Assembly: GCA_002720855.1 (NCBI GenBank)
Contig: PBIN01000013.1
Location: forward strand, 60,491 to 124,490
Direction: 5' to 3'
DNA: 64,000 nt
DNA from: Rhodospirillaceae bacterium
Lineage (GTDB): Bacteria > Pseudomonadota > Alphaproteobacteria > MPNO01 > UBA2964
Shown here: in pieces, positions 49,825-58,948 of the stretch
How positions within the stretch are numbered: the first letter of the stretch is position 1
Layout of the letters: each line of letters starts with the position of its first letter
Program-made: the position numbers and the translations under genes
The notes under the pieces: generated by a model
What the model was told of the DNA's origin: nothing
The model's database searches: none
The model's input: only the letters and a program-made list of their open reading frames with translations

Positions 49825-51450
49825 ATGAAGCCATATCTCGTAACCCCTGAAATCATCGAAGAATATTTGACGGCGGGCCATTGGTCGCGTGAGACGATGG
49901 TGGAACGCTACGCCACCTACGCCAGAGATTATCCGAATGAATGCGCCTGTCGTGACACCACCGAAGAATTGAACTGGGATGAGCTGGACACAATTTCGAG
50001 CCATATCGCTGCTTGTTTTGTCGAGCTGGGAATCAGTCGAGACGCTACCGCTTTAGTACAGATGCCATCGAACTGTCGTGAGATTGTGCTGAGAGTCGCT
50101 TTCAAAAGGGCTGGAATTATCGGAGTCTTTGTACCGCTGCAGTGGCGCCGCAAAGAGTTGGATTATGTTGTTCGGCGTGTCGAACCCGAAATCACTGTTA
50201 TTTCTGCCGAACACATCGACACAGACGCACGTCAATGCATCGAAGAAGCATCTGATGACCATCTCAGAGTCAATATTGGCAGCACTCAAGAAAGCGGTTG
50301 GACCCCCTGGCAAGACATGCTCGACGGCCGGCCAAGACAAAATTCTTTCGAGAATTTGGCAGAGCGACAGTTCAAATTTGACGAAATTTCACTGATCACA
50401 GCTTCAAGCGGTACAAGTGGCCTCGCTAAATTGTGCGAATGGCCAGAAGGCGCACAACTATGCCAGAGCCAAGTCCTTTGCGAGCGGATGGAGATTACGG
50501 GAGAAGACAGGGTGGGTATCTTTGCACCGACCGCTGGTGCCGCCGGTTTAATGATGTGGATGATCTCCTGGACAGTGCCTTGCTGCTGTTATTTTCCTGA
50601 AACCTATAGGGCGCCTGCTTTGCTCGATCTGGTTGAACGATGCGGCATTACGGTCGGCTCGACCGTGCCGGTAATTTTGGTCCGCTTAACTCAGGAACCG
50701 TTAGAATCCAGAAACCTTAGTTCGTTGCGTTTGATGCGCGTTGGCACTGCGGCGACAGATATGTCCACTGCGATTTCTTTTGAAGATCGATCTGGTTGTC
50801 GCATCGTCATTGCTTCAGGCTCCATGGAATGCACCGGCTTTGGACATGCCCATGTGAATGAATCCAAAGAGCTCCGATTAAATGGCTCGGTGGGACTGCC
50901 ACTTAAAGGCTGCCGTTTACAGATCGAAGATGGTGACGGAAACGTATTGCCGCCTGGCGAGATTGGAGAACTAAAGGTAACGGCGCCTTTTTCATCATCG
51001 GGGTATTGGAAAGACCCCGATACCACAGCACAGGTATGGTCCAACGGCTGGTATGCGACGGGCGATGTTGGAATCCTCGATGACAATGGAAGACTCACGC
51101 TCAAAGGCCGTCTGAAAGACACCATCAATCGCAGCGGCCATAAAATTCTGCCGCCCGAGTTAGAGCATGAAATTTCGCGACTTCCGGAGGTTATCGAATG
51201 TAGCGTTGTTTCCGGGCCTGACAGGGAATATGGACAGGTGCCCTGGGCATTCATTCAAATGCGGAAGGGATTTGCACTCGACCATGAAAATGTTGTGGAC
51301 GCTTTGCAACGCAGCGGTCTTGCCAGTTACAAGATGCCGACGCGCTTTTTCGAAGTAACGGATTTTCCGCGAATAAATGATAGCAAGATCGACAAACCCG
51401 CTCTTCTCGAATTAGGGCTAAAGTCATCAAATGCAGAGGGTGATTTGTGA
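49825..51450 (+). CDS. AMP-forming ligase with divergent P-loop
   Basis: This 541-aa ANL enzyme is probably an acyl/aryl-CoA or aryl-AMP ligase. The P-loop reads ASSGTSGLAKLCEWPEG: the usual proline before lysine is alanine, and the following residues differ from the common KGV. The other motifs are intact: GWYATGDVGILD (A7), RLKDTINRSGHKILPPELE (A8) and the C-terminal lysine in FPRINDSKIDKPA (A10). It is translated just after the crotonase gene and ends convergent with tRNA-Val. It is not closely similar to the ligase at 44555, so the two should prefer different acids. Confidence 0.78.
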   Translation: MKPYLVTPEIIEEYLTAGHWSRETMVERYATYARDYPNECACRDTTEELNWDELDTISSHIAACFVELGISRDATALVQMPSNCREIVLRVAFKRAGIIGVFVPLQWRRKELDYVVRRVEPEITVISAEHIDTDARQCIEEASDDHLRVNIGSTQESGWTPWQDMLDGRPRQNSFENLAERQFKFDEISLITASSGTSGLAKLCEWPEGAQLCQSQVLCERMEITGEDRVGIFAPTAGAAGLMMWMISWTVPCCCYFPETYRAPALLDLVERCGITVGSTVPVILVRLTQEPLESRNLSSLRLMRVGTAATDMSTAISFEDRSGCRIVIASGSMECTGFGHAHVNESKELRLNGSVGLPLKGCRLQIEDGDGNVLPPGEIGELKVTAPFSSSGYWKDPDTTAQVWSNGWYATGDVGILDDNGRLTLKGRLKDTINRSGHKILPPELEHEISRLPEVIECSVVSGPDREYGQVPWAFIQMRKGFALDHENVVDALQRSGLASYKMPTRFFEVTDFPRINDSKIDKPALLELGLKSSNAEGDL

Positions 51451-51456
51451 AATGAC

Positions 51457-51532
51457 TGGTGGGCGGTGACGGGATCGAACCGCCGACATCCACGGTGTAA
51501 ACGTGGCGCTCTCCCAGCTGAGCTAACCGCCC
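51457..51532 (-). tRNA. tRNA-Val (TAC)
   Basis: The minus strand gives a 76-base tRNA with encoded CCA (51457-51459). The acceptor stem is GGGCGGT / ACCGCCC, the anticodon loop is TTTACAC with anticodon TAC, and the T arm GGCGGTTCGATCCCGTC is standard. The 3' end faces the catabolic segment. Confidence 0.97.
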
Positions 51533-51590
51533 CCACTCAGTCAATGCCCCCCTATAGCACAGGGTGGCTGGTGGATGGCAAGCGTTTTGG

Positions 51591-51625
51591 ACAAAATAAA
51601 ACCGGCCGCCAAAAAGGCGACCGGT
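51591..51625 (-). terminator. Rho-independent terminator of hupB
   Basis: On the minus strand ACCGGTCGCC pairs with GGCGGCCGGT across a TTTTT loop, with one mismatch, and is followed by TTTATTTTG. It lies 28 bases after the HU stop codon, in the right direction, and is the clearest intrinsic terminator in the window besides the one at 58444. Confidence 0.85.
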
Positions 51626-51652
51626 TCTAATTCTAGCTCAAGATTAAACCGA

Positions 51653-51925
51653 TTAGTTAACGGCTTCCTTGAGGCCCTTACCGGCCCGAAATTTGGGCTG
51701 GTTAGAAGCAGGTATCTGAATCTTTTCGCCTGTCCGCGGATTGCGGCCTTCAGACGCACGACGACGCGTGACGGCAAAAGTACCAAATCCGACGAGACGA
51801 ACTTCATTTCCGCCCTTAAGCGAAGATGTAATAGATTCAAAAACTGCATCACAGGCTTTTGCAGCATCCGCTTTGGAAAGTCCTGCGCTGGAAGCCACAT
51901 TGGCTACGAGATCATTCTTGTTCAC
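51653..51925 (-). CDS. hupB: DNA-binding protein HU
   Basis: HU bends and compacts DNA as a dimer. The 90-aa protein is a complete HU: MNKNDLVANVASSAGLSKADA forms the first helices, GFGTFAVTRRRASEGRNPRTG the strand and DNA-gripping arm, and the end KFRAGKGLKEAVN is typical. The arm's RNPRTGEKIQIPAS contains the intercalating proline. It is downstream of lon in the same direction with its own terminator. Confidence 0.95.
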   Translation of the reverse strand: MNKNDLVANVASSAGLSKADAAKACDAVFESITSSLKGGNEVRLVGFGTFAVTRRRASEGRNPRTGEKIQIPASNQPKFRAGKGLKEAVN

Positions 51926-52055
51926 TGTACGCCCCCTCTCATCATGGAAGGTAAGAAAAAATGGTCTTTTTTAGAGACCGCCATGCCTCAGCTATAATTA
52001 ATTAAGCCGGCAGGAACTAAGGATAGGCGTTCCGTTTCTTTCCCGTCAATCGCAG

Positions 52056-52132
52056 AAACCGCCGATTTTTGGCGGAAAACGGCGGTTTTTTGCGGTTTTT
52101 GCGAATCACCCCGCGAGAACAGGGCGATTCGC
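52056..52132 (-). other. Overlapping inverted repeats in the lon-hupB spacer
   Basis: Two structures stand out. CCGCC (52059-52063) can pair with GGCGG at 52071-52075, or, as AAACCGCC, with GGCGGTTT at 52081-52088. GCGAATC (52101-52107) pairs with GATTCGC (52126-52132) just after the lon stop. On the minus strand none is followed by a long T tract, so they are weak terminators at best; they may be mutually exclusive folds in the hupB leader. Confidence 0.4.
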
Positions 52133-52144
52133 AACGAAATTTGT

Positions 52145-54547
52145 CTAGTGCGTTACGACGCCACTAACGTCATCATCTGACTGATCGGTCGTAGTAACGG
52201 GGTCTACATCCGGCCATTCTATGGGGACCAGTTTCCTGACCAATGCCCGGTCCAGTACCTCATCGACAGTCGTTACCGGAACGATCTCCAGACCCTTTTT
52301 GACGTTGTCAGGAATATCAGCGAGATCTTTCTCGTTATCCTTGGGGATTAAGACCGTCTGAATCCCACCCCTCAAAGCCGCGAGAAGTTTCTCTTTGAGG
52401 CCACCAATCGGCAACACACGACCGCGCAGAGTGATTTCTCCGGTCATTGCCACATTCTTGTGGACCTCGACGCCCGTCAGCGTGGATACTATGGACGTAC
52501 ACATCGCGACACCTGCAGACGGTCCGTCTTTAGGCGTTGCACCTTCAGGAACATGGACGTGGATATCGTTCTTCTCAAAAACTTTAGGCGAAATGCCAAA
52601 CTCCACTGACCGCGACCGGATAAACGAGCGTGCCGCCTGAACCGACTCCTTCATGACGTCACCCAGCGTCCCGGTATGCGCGACATTTCCTTTACCCGGC
52701 ATTGTCACCGCTTCAACGGACAGCAACTCACCACCCACCTCAGTCCAGGCAAGTCCGGTTGTTACGCCAACCAGATCATTCTCTTCCACCATGCCATAGC
52801 GATAGCGACGAACACCGGCGAATTTCTCGAGATTGCGGCGAGTTAAACGAACGCCCTTGACCTTCTTGGTCAATACGTGACGAACCGCTTTGCGGGACAG
52901 ATTTGCAATTTCACGCTCGAGATTTCTGACACCTGCTTCGCGGGTGTAATACCGTATAAGATCACGAAGTGCCTCGTCCGAAATCGACCATTCTCCCTTT
53001 TTCAAACCATGAGATTTGACCTGTTTCGGGATCAAGTGTTCCTTGGCGATTTCAACCTTTTCGTCCTCCGTGTAGCCAGAAATCCGGATCACTTCCATCC
53101 GGTCAAGCAACGGTGCGGGTATCCGGAGCGTGTTCGCTGTCGTCACAAATAGAACATCCGAAAGGTCGTAGTCCACTTCAAGATAGTGATCGTTGAAGGT
53201 GTTATTCTGTTCTGGATCAAGAACCTCAAGCAGCGCCGACGAGGGATCTCCCCGCCAATCTGAACCGAGCTTGTCTATTTCATCCAACAGAAATAGCGGA
53301 TTGGATTTCTTGGCCTTTTTCATGCCTTGAATAATCTTGCCGGGCATGGATCCAATATAAGTACGGCGGTGGCCTCTTATCTCGGCTTCGTCCCGCACAC
53401 CACCAAGAGAAATTCTCACAAAATTTCGTCCCGTAGCTGAGGCAATCGATTTGCCCAAAGAGGTCTTGCCAACACCCGGTGGGCCGACCAGGCACAGAAT
53501 GGGACCCTTCACCTTGCCAACACGCTGTTGGACGGCGAGGTATTCAAGTATCCGCTCTTTGACTTTCTCAAGCCCGCAATGGTCCTTATTCAGGACATTT
53601 TCCGCAAACTTGATATCCTTTTTGACCCGGCTTCGCTGTTTCCAGGGAATTCCAAGCATCCAGTCGAGATAGTTTCTAACGACCGTTGCTTCCGCAGACA
53701 TTGGACTCATGGAGCGTAGCTTCTTGAGCTCCGCTGTCGCCTTCTCTTTGGCTTCCTTCGACAGCTTTGTTTTTTCAATCTTTTCTTCGAGTTCGCTGGC
53801 CTCATCACGGCCATCTTCACCCTCACCCAGTTCCTTTTGAATGGCTTTCATTTGCTCATTCAAATAGTACTCGCGCTGAGTTTTCTCCATCTGACGTTTC
53901 ACGCGGTTTCGAATTCTCTTCTCAACCTGAAGAACGCCGATTTCGCCCTCCATCAACGAATAGGCCTTTTCAAGACGCTCGGTAACCGTCGGTAACTCAA
54001 GAAGCTCCTGCTTCTCTGAAATTTTTAACGCCAGATGCGAGGCAACGGTATCAGCGAGTTTGCTCGCCTCCTCAATTTGATTGAGAGAGACAAGGACCTC
54101 GGGCGGGATTTTTTTGTTGAGCTTAATATACTGCTCAAACTGCGTGATAACAGATCGCGCCAAGGCTTCATGTTCCTTGGGATCATCTTCGCCATCAGGC
54201 ACCAAATCAGCAGTTGCTTCGAAAAACTCCTCGTTATCGGAAAAACCTGTAATCGAAGCGCGCTGTGTACCTTCGACGAGAACCTTGACGGTCCCATCGG
54301 GGAGCTTCAATAGCTGTAAAACGGTTCCGATCGTGCCAACCGAATAAATATCGTCCGGTTTGGGGTCGTCATCACCGGCATTTTTTTGCGTCACGAGAAG
54401 GATCTGTTTGTCATCTTTCATGACATCTTCAAGAGCGCGAACAGATTTTTCCCGCCCAACAAAAAGCGGCACAATCATGTGGGGAAACACCACAATATCG
54501 CGCAAAGGCAAGACTGGGAAAATTGAACCTTGGGCCAACTCCGACAT
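52145..54547 (-). CDS. lon: ATP-dependent protease Lon
   Basis: Lon degrades damaged and regulatory proteins as a hexamer. The 800-aa protein has the LAN domain (about 10-205, starting FPVLPLRDIVVFPHM), an AAA+ module with Walker A GPPGVGKTS and Walker B LFLLDEIDK, and the serine protease domain with catalytic serine in PKDGPSAGVAMC and lysine in GGLKEKLLAAL. It follows clpX by 107 bp, with a hairpin in the spacer 24 bases before its start codon. Confidence 0.97.
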   Translation of the reverse strand: MSELAQGSIFPVLPLRDIVVFPHMIVPLFVGREKSVRALEDVMKDDKQILLVTQKNAGDDDPKPDDIYSVGTIGTVLQLLKLPDGTVKVLVEGTQRASITGFSDNEEFFEATADLVPDGEDDPKEHEALARSVITQFEQYIKLNKKIPPEVLVSLNQIEEASKLADTVASHLALKISEKQELLELPTVTERLEKAYSLMEGEIGVLQVEKRIRNRVKRQMEKTQREYYLNEQMKAIQKELGEGEDGRDEASELEEKIEKTKLSKEAKEKATAELKKLRSMSPMSAEATVVRNYLDWMLGIPWKQRSRVKKDIKFAENVLNKDHCGLEKVKERILEYLAVQQRVGKVKGPILCLVGPPGVGKTSLGKSIASATGRNFVRISLGGVRDEAEIRGHRRTYIGSMPGKIIQGMKKAKKSNPLFLLDEIDKLGSDWRGDPSSALLEVLDPEQNNTFNDHYLEVDYDLSDVLFVTTANTLRIPAPLLDRMEVIRISGYTEDEKVEIAKEHLIPKQVKSHGLKKGEWSISDEALRDLIRYYTREAGVRNLEREIANLSRKAVRHVLTKKVKGVRLTRRNLEKFAGVRRYRYGMVEENDLVGVTTGLAWTEVGGELLSVEAVTMPGKGNVAHTGTLGDVMKESVQAARSFIRSRSVEFGISPKVFEKNDIHVHVPEGATPKDGPSAGVAMCTSIVSTLTGVEVHKNVAMTGEITLRGRVLPIGGLKEKLLAALRGGIQTVLIPKDNEKDLADIPDNVKKGLEIVPVTTVDEVLDRALVRKLVPIEWPDVDPVTTTDQSDDDVSGVVTH

Positions 54548-54561
54548 GATACCTCTTACTC

Positions 54562-54588
54562 TAAAATAACGCCGGTGATCACACCGGC
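54562..54588 (-). terminator. Hairpin between clpX and lon
   Basis: GCCGGTG (54571-54577) and CACCGGC (54582-54588) form a perfect 7-bp stem with a 4-base loop; on the minus strand it is followed by GTTATTTTAG. It sits between clpX and lon and just before the lon ribosome-binding site, so it may end clpX transcripts, weaken read-through, or act on lon translation. Confidence 0.45.
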
Positions 54589-54654
54589 TAACAAAGGATT
54601 AAATTCTAACTGTTAGATGGCGTTGATGTTCACGGAAATCAACCTCTCTAATTC

Positions 54655-55920
54655 TCAAGCGCTGGTTTCCATATCGTCGCGACGATCCGAATAAATATAG
54701 AGCGGCTTAGCCCTACCTTCGACAACTTCGCCACTAATTGCGACTTCTTCGATACCTTCAAAGCCTGGCAAATCGAACATTGTATCCAGCAAAATCGCTT
54801 CCAAAATTGAACGAAGGCCGCGAGCACCTGTTTTCCGCTCAATCGCCTTCTTGGCAATTGAATGCAACGCATCGTCGGCGAAGGTAAGTTCAACCTCTTC
54901 CATTTCAAACAATGTCGAATACTGTTTGACCAAAGCGTTCTTCGGTTTCACAAGAATTTCTACGAGGGCTTCTTCTTCAAGTTCTTCAAGCGTCGCTATA
55001 ACCGGCAAGCGGCCAACGAATTCAGGAATGAGTCCGAACTTCAACAGGTCTTCAGGTTCAATCTCCCGCAAAATTTCACCCGTCTTGCGCTCATCCGGCC
55101 CATGGACATCAGCGCCGATACCAATCGAGCTCCCTTTGCCCCTGGAAGCTATAATCTTTTCAAGGCCGGCAAACGCTCCACCACAGATAAACAGGATATT
55201 AGTCGTATCTACTTGCAGGAATTCCTGCTGCGGATGTTTTCGTCCACCTTGGGGCGGGACGCTGGCAATCGTGCCTTCCATAATTTTCAGTAACGCTTGC
55301 TGAACACCTTCGCCGGAAACATCCCGAGTTATGGATGGGTTATCCGACTTGCGTGAAATTTTGTCGACCTCGTCGATATAGACGATCCCGCGCTGAGCCC
55401 GTTCAACGTTGTAATCCGCCGCCTGCAGCAACTTCAGAATAATGTTTTCAACGTCTTCACCAACATACCCCGCTTCGGTAAGGGTTGTTGCATCGGCCAT
55501 CGTAAACGGAACATCGAGAATACGCGCCAAAGTCTGGGCGAGCAGCGTTTTTCCGCAACCCGTAGGTCCGATAAGAATGATATTGGATTTAGCGAGCTCT
55601 ACATCAGCGTTCTTGCTGCTATGCGACAGGCGTTTGTAGTGATTGTGAACCGCAACGGATAGAACACGTTTGGCATATGCCTGACCGATCACATAGTCAT
55701 CCAAAACCGAACAAATATCGGCAGGGGTCGGAACGCCGTCACGTGATTTAACCAATGTCGTCTTATGCTCTTCACGGATAATATCCATGCAGAGCTCAAC
55801 GCATTCATCGCAGATAAACACAGTTGGTCCTGCGATTAGCTTTCGAACTTCGTGCTGACTTTTGCCGCAAAACGAACAATACAGGACGTTTTTTGCGTCT
55901 CCATTACCCGACTTGGTCAT
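54655..55920 (-). CDS. clpX: ClpX, ATPase subunit of ClpXP
   Basis: ClpX unfolds proteins and feeds them to ClpP. The zinc-binding domain has C15, C18, C37 and C40; Walker A GPTGCGKT is at 118-125, Walker B in IVYIDEVDK, and the pore loop GYVGEDV is intact. The 421-aa length is normal. It is downstream of clpP, 192 bases apart, without any recognised gene between. Confidence 0.97.
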   Translation of the reverse strand: MTKSGNGDAKNVLYCSFCGKSQHEVRKLIAGPTVFICDECVELCMDIIREEHKTTLVKSRDGVPTPADICSVLDDYVIGQAYAKRVLSVAVHNHYKRLSHSSKNADVELAKSNIILIGPTGCGKTLLAQTLARILDVPFTMADATTLTEAGYVGEDVENIILKLLQAADYNVERAQRGIVYIDEVDKISRKSDNPSITRDVSGEGVQQALLKIMEGTIASVPPQGGRKHPQQEFLQVDTTNILFICGGAFAGLEKIIASRGKGSSIGIGADVHGPDERKTGEILREIEPEDLLKFGLIPEFVGRLPVIATLEELEEEALVEILVKPKNALVKQYSTLFEMEEVELTFADDALHSIAKKAIERKTGARGLRSILEAILLDTMFDLPGFEGIEEVAISGEVVEGRAKPLYIYSDRRDDMETSA

Positions 55921-56112
55921 CGATACTCCATCAAACTCGGTACCACTACATCATGTTAGCGAAGCATTTCACAAGCGTCCATCCGCAAAACTTGGGGGAT
56001 TTCCTAGCGTTTCGTCTACCAAAACTCTTAATGCGGCATTCGATTCCCATGTGAATTAACTTCGAAGCATCCTAGGTCACCAGACAGAATTCAATAATCA
56101 GTTAATACTGCA

Positions 56113-56760
56113 TTATTTGTCATCAGATTCCTCTGAGGCAATATCGCCACGAGAATCTACGACTTCATCGATTAAACCGAAGTCTTTGGCTTCCTCCGGC
56201 GACAAGAAGCTATCGCGATCCATACGCTTCTCAATAACATCGATCGTTTGACCGGTGTGATTAACGTATATTTGGTTCAAACGCGCTCTCAAGTTCAGAA
56301 TTTCACGGGCGTGAATGTCGATATCCGCCGCTTGCCCTTGAAAGCCCCCTGACGGTTGGTGGATCATTATTCGGGAATGCGGCAATCCGTATCTTTTTCC
56401 TTCTGTACCGGCAGCAAGCAAGAGTGACCCCATCGACGCTGCCTGACCAAAACAAACCGTGGAAATATCGGGCCGGATATACTTCATCGTATCGTATATA
56501 GCCAAGCCCGCTGTCACTATCCCGCCAGGTGAATTTATGTAAAAGGAAATGTCTTTCGAAGGATTTTCGGATTCCAGATACAGAAGCTGAGCGCAAATCA
56601 GGCTGGACACCATATCGTCGACCGGGCCTGTCAGAAAAATTATGCGCTCCTTTAGGAGCCGAGAATAGATGTCGTAGGCGCGCTCTCCGCGGTTCGTTTG
56701 TTCAACGACCATGGGGACCAAAGCGTTCATTCGCGGTTCATTCATATTCAAATCGTCCAT
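56113..56760 (-). CDS. clpP: ClpP protease subunit
   Basis: ClpP is the serine-protease chamber of ClpXP. The catalytic serine is in [11 protein letters not shown], the histidine in IMIHQPSGG and the aspartate in [11 protein letters not shown]; the sequence of loops is normal. ATG 56760 is chosen; a GTG at 56769 would overlap the tig stop and has no ribosome-binding site. The product is 215 aa. It starts just after trigger factor, the usual order tig-clpP-clpX-lon. Confidence 0.96.
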   Translation of the reverse strand: MDDLNMNEPRMNALVPMVVEQTNRGERAYDIYSRLLKERIIFLTGPVDDMVSSLICAQLLYLESENPSKDISFYINSPGGIVTAGLAIYDTMKYIRPDISTVCFGQAASMGSLLLAAGTEGKRYGLPHSRIMIHQPSGGFQGQAADIDIHAREILNLRARLNQIYVNHTGQTIDVIEKRMDRDSFLSPEEAKDFGLIDEVVDSRGDIASEESDDK

Positions 56761-56765
56761 AATAC

Positions 56766-58193
56766 TCACTTTTTGTCAGCGGCCTTAGCGCCTGCGCGCT
56801 TTGCAGCCTTGGATTTCGACTTCGCCTTTGAACCGCTCTTCTTCTTTTTGTCACCCTCTGCCGTTTCCGCGTTGTCATCTGGGTCTCGCGAAAGCTCTTC
56901 TATTGTTGTTTCCACTTCCTTAACGGAGGCCATCTCGGTGATAAAATCAACAACCTTGTCCTCAAAGATTGGCGCCTGAAGCTCCTGCATCGCCTCGGGG
57001 TTGTTCTGATAATACTCAAAAACCCGGGCTTCATGGCCTGGCAATCGCGCGGCTTCCGCCTGCATTGCCTTATTAATATCATCCTGCGTCACCGTGATAT
57101 TATTGGATTGCCCCACTTCTGAAATCAGGAGACCCAACCGTACCCGACGCGACGCTATTTCGCGGTACCGTTCTTTTAGTTCGTCCTCGCTTTTCGATTT
57201 GTCGTCTTCATCCAGAGCATCGCGTTCTTTGGCGTCCATCACCTGCTGCCAAATCGCATCGAATTCGCCAGACAGAATTCCTTCCGGAAGATCGAAATTG
57301 TGTGCGTCAGAGAGCTTGTCCAACAAACTCCGCTTCAGATGCGCCCGCGAAAGCTGTGCGTATTCCCGGCCCAACTCTTCGCGAACCGCGTCCTTCAGCG
57401 CATCCAGGTTATCCATGCCATTGGCTTTGGCCAGCTCGTCATCTACAGCAACTGCCGCCGCTTCGCGAAGCTCCTTTACCGTAACATCGAAGGTCAACTC
57501 TTTTCCTTTGAGTTGATCATTTGGATGATCGTCGGGCATTGAGACCTTAACCACCTTATTTTCATCCGCCTTCATACCGGTGATCTGTTCTTCAAACCCT
57601 GGTAGGAACCCGCCCGCCCCTAGTTCGAGTTCAAAATCAGTCATGGAACCACCGGCGAATTCCTCTCCGTCGACTGTTCCCTGAAAATCAATAACGACCT
57701 GGTCGCCCTCTTTAGAGGCTCTCTTGCCGCTAATAGCCTCGAAATTTTTGCGGCTCTCTGCCAAGCGCTGCAGGGTTTGATCGATTTCCTCGTCGGCGAC
57801 ATTTACGACTTTTCGTTCTAGTTCAAGTGTTGCAAAATCGATGGGCTCAATTTCCGGCATTAGTTCTACATTGAGCTTGTACTCAAGGTCGGCACCCTCC
57901 TCAAAGGTCACGATCTCGACCTTCGGTTCGGAGGCAGGGCGCAAGCCTTTCTCCGTTAAAGCTTGCTGCCAGCTTTCGTTGATTGTCTGCTCAAGGACTT
58001 CCCCTCTAACAGCGTCGCCATAACGTTTTCGCAATAGCGCTGCCGGAACCTTTCCCGGTCGAAATCCGGGAATAGTTACTGTCGCACCTATTTCTCCTAG
58101 ACGGGCTGAAAGTTTTGATTCTACATCATCCGCAGGCACTGTTACGGAAAATTCCCGATTTAGCCCTTCGGCACTGGTTTCTGTTACTTCCAT
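56766..58193 (-). CDS. tig: Trigger factor
   Basis: Trigger factor is the ribosome-bound chaperone and peptidyl-prolyl isomerase. The N-terminal ribosome-binding domain has [17 protein letters not shown] (about 43-59); the FKBP domain (about 150-240) includes [18 protein letters not shown]; the C-terminal chaperone arm follows. The last 30 residues are rich in lysine, serine and alanine ([12 protein letters not shown]...), an extension past the E. coli end. The frame is open to 58376 through the tRNA-Leu, but [11 protein letters not shown] at ATG 58193 is the true start; the product is 475 aa. Confidence 0.96.
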   Translation of the reverse strand: MEVTETSAEGLNREFSVTVPADDVESKLSARLGEIGATVTIPGFRPGKVPAALLRKRYGDAVRGEVLEQTINESWQQALTEKGLRPASEPKVEIVTFEEGADLEYKLNVELMPEIEPIDFATLELERKVVNVADEEIDQTLQRLAESRKNFEAISGKRASKEGDQVVIDFQGTVDGEEFAGGSMTDFELELGAGGFLPGFEEQITGMKADENKVVKVSMPDDHPNDQLKGKELTFDVTVKELREAAAVAVDDELAKANGMDNLDALKDAVREELGREYAQLSRAHLKRSLLDKLSDAHNFDLPEGILSGEFDAIWQQVMDAKERDALDEDDKSKSEDELKERYREIASRRVRLGLLISEVGQSNNITVTQDDINKAMQAEAARLPGHEARVFEYYQNNPEAMQELQAPIFEDKVVDFITEMASVKEVETTIEELSRDPDDNAETAEGDKKKKSGSKAKSKSKAAKRAGAKAADKK

Positions 58194-58272
58194 CGACTTC
58201 CTAGCATATTTTCTACAGACATAGCTTCGTCTGACCTTTTTACAACCGTGCCGCGGGCTTGTTGTATAGCAA

Positions 58273-58358
<86 letters not shown>

Positions 58359-58443
58359 GACGAACCGAAAACACAATATACGGAACCGGCAGCGGCGTGC
58401 CTTATAACATAGTTATGACGGATGAAAAGGCAGACGTAATACC

Positions 58444-58473
58444 ACAAAAATGCCGCGACCTTGGCGTCGCGGC
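58444..58473 (-). terminator. Rho-independent terminator
   Basis: GCCGCGAC (58452-58459) and GTCGCGGC (58466-58473) form a perfect 8-bp G+C-rich stem with a 6-base loop; on the minus strand it is followed by ATTTTTG. It lies 27 bases after the stop of the gene at 58500, in the right direction. Confidence 0.85.
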
Positions 58474-58499
58474 TTGTACACTTTAAATGATGTGCTGAA

Positions 58500-58823
58500 T
58501 TACGCTAAAACGCGTTCCCGATAACGATCAGCAAAACTACGTAACGCGAGCATTCTGCTTCCTTCATCATAGCTAAAACGATTAGGACGAGAGAAACTCA
58601 CTTTGAATTTAACGTGAGGAATTCCATAGGCGTCAGTTCCCACAGACTCTACTTCTGCGGTTTCAACAAGTTCATCGTCGTGAACGCGCTGAAATGTCGA
58701 GCCTGGACGCACATATTCAAGCGCACGACCGCGCTTGAAGAACATGCTAGCAAGTCTTCTGCCTTTATCTTCGCTCTGCCAACCCATGCTTGCACCAACG
58801 TTGCTTTTACGAGACTGGTACAT
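58500..58823 (-). CDS. Conserved-looking hypothetical protein
   Basis: The 107-aa product is not assigned to a known family. It is basic at both ends (RKSNVGASMGWQSEDKGRRLA and RSFADRYRERVLA) with a beta-like middle, PGSTFQRVHDDELVETAEV, followed by YGIPHVKFKVSFSRPNR. No signal peptide or membrane segment is visible, so it is probably cytoplasmic. It has its own strong terminator and a 125-base leader, so it is a single-gene unit. Confidence 0.75.
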   Translation of the reverse strand: MYQSRKSNVGASMGWQSEDKGRRLASMFFKRGRALEYVRPGSTFQRVHDDELVETAEVESVGTDAYGIPHVKFKVSFSRPNRFSYDEGSRMLALRSFADRYRERVLA

Positions 58824-58948
58824 AAGTCCTCCAAATTTAGCATGGAAAGCGTTAAGAGCTTATGAAGAGTCTATGTGCAAGTAGTTGTTTGAAATAACTA
58901 AATAGGTTTTTCCACAGAAGGTCATAATTCTTAAGATTTGCCGTTAAT

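Noticed and set aside
58908..58916. TTTTCCACA, similar to a DnaA box, upstream of the gene at 58500
   Set aside because: It is off consensus by one base, alone, and not near a replication gene.
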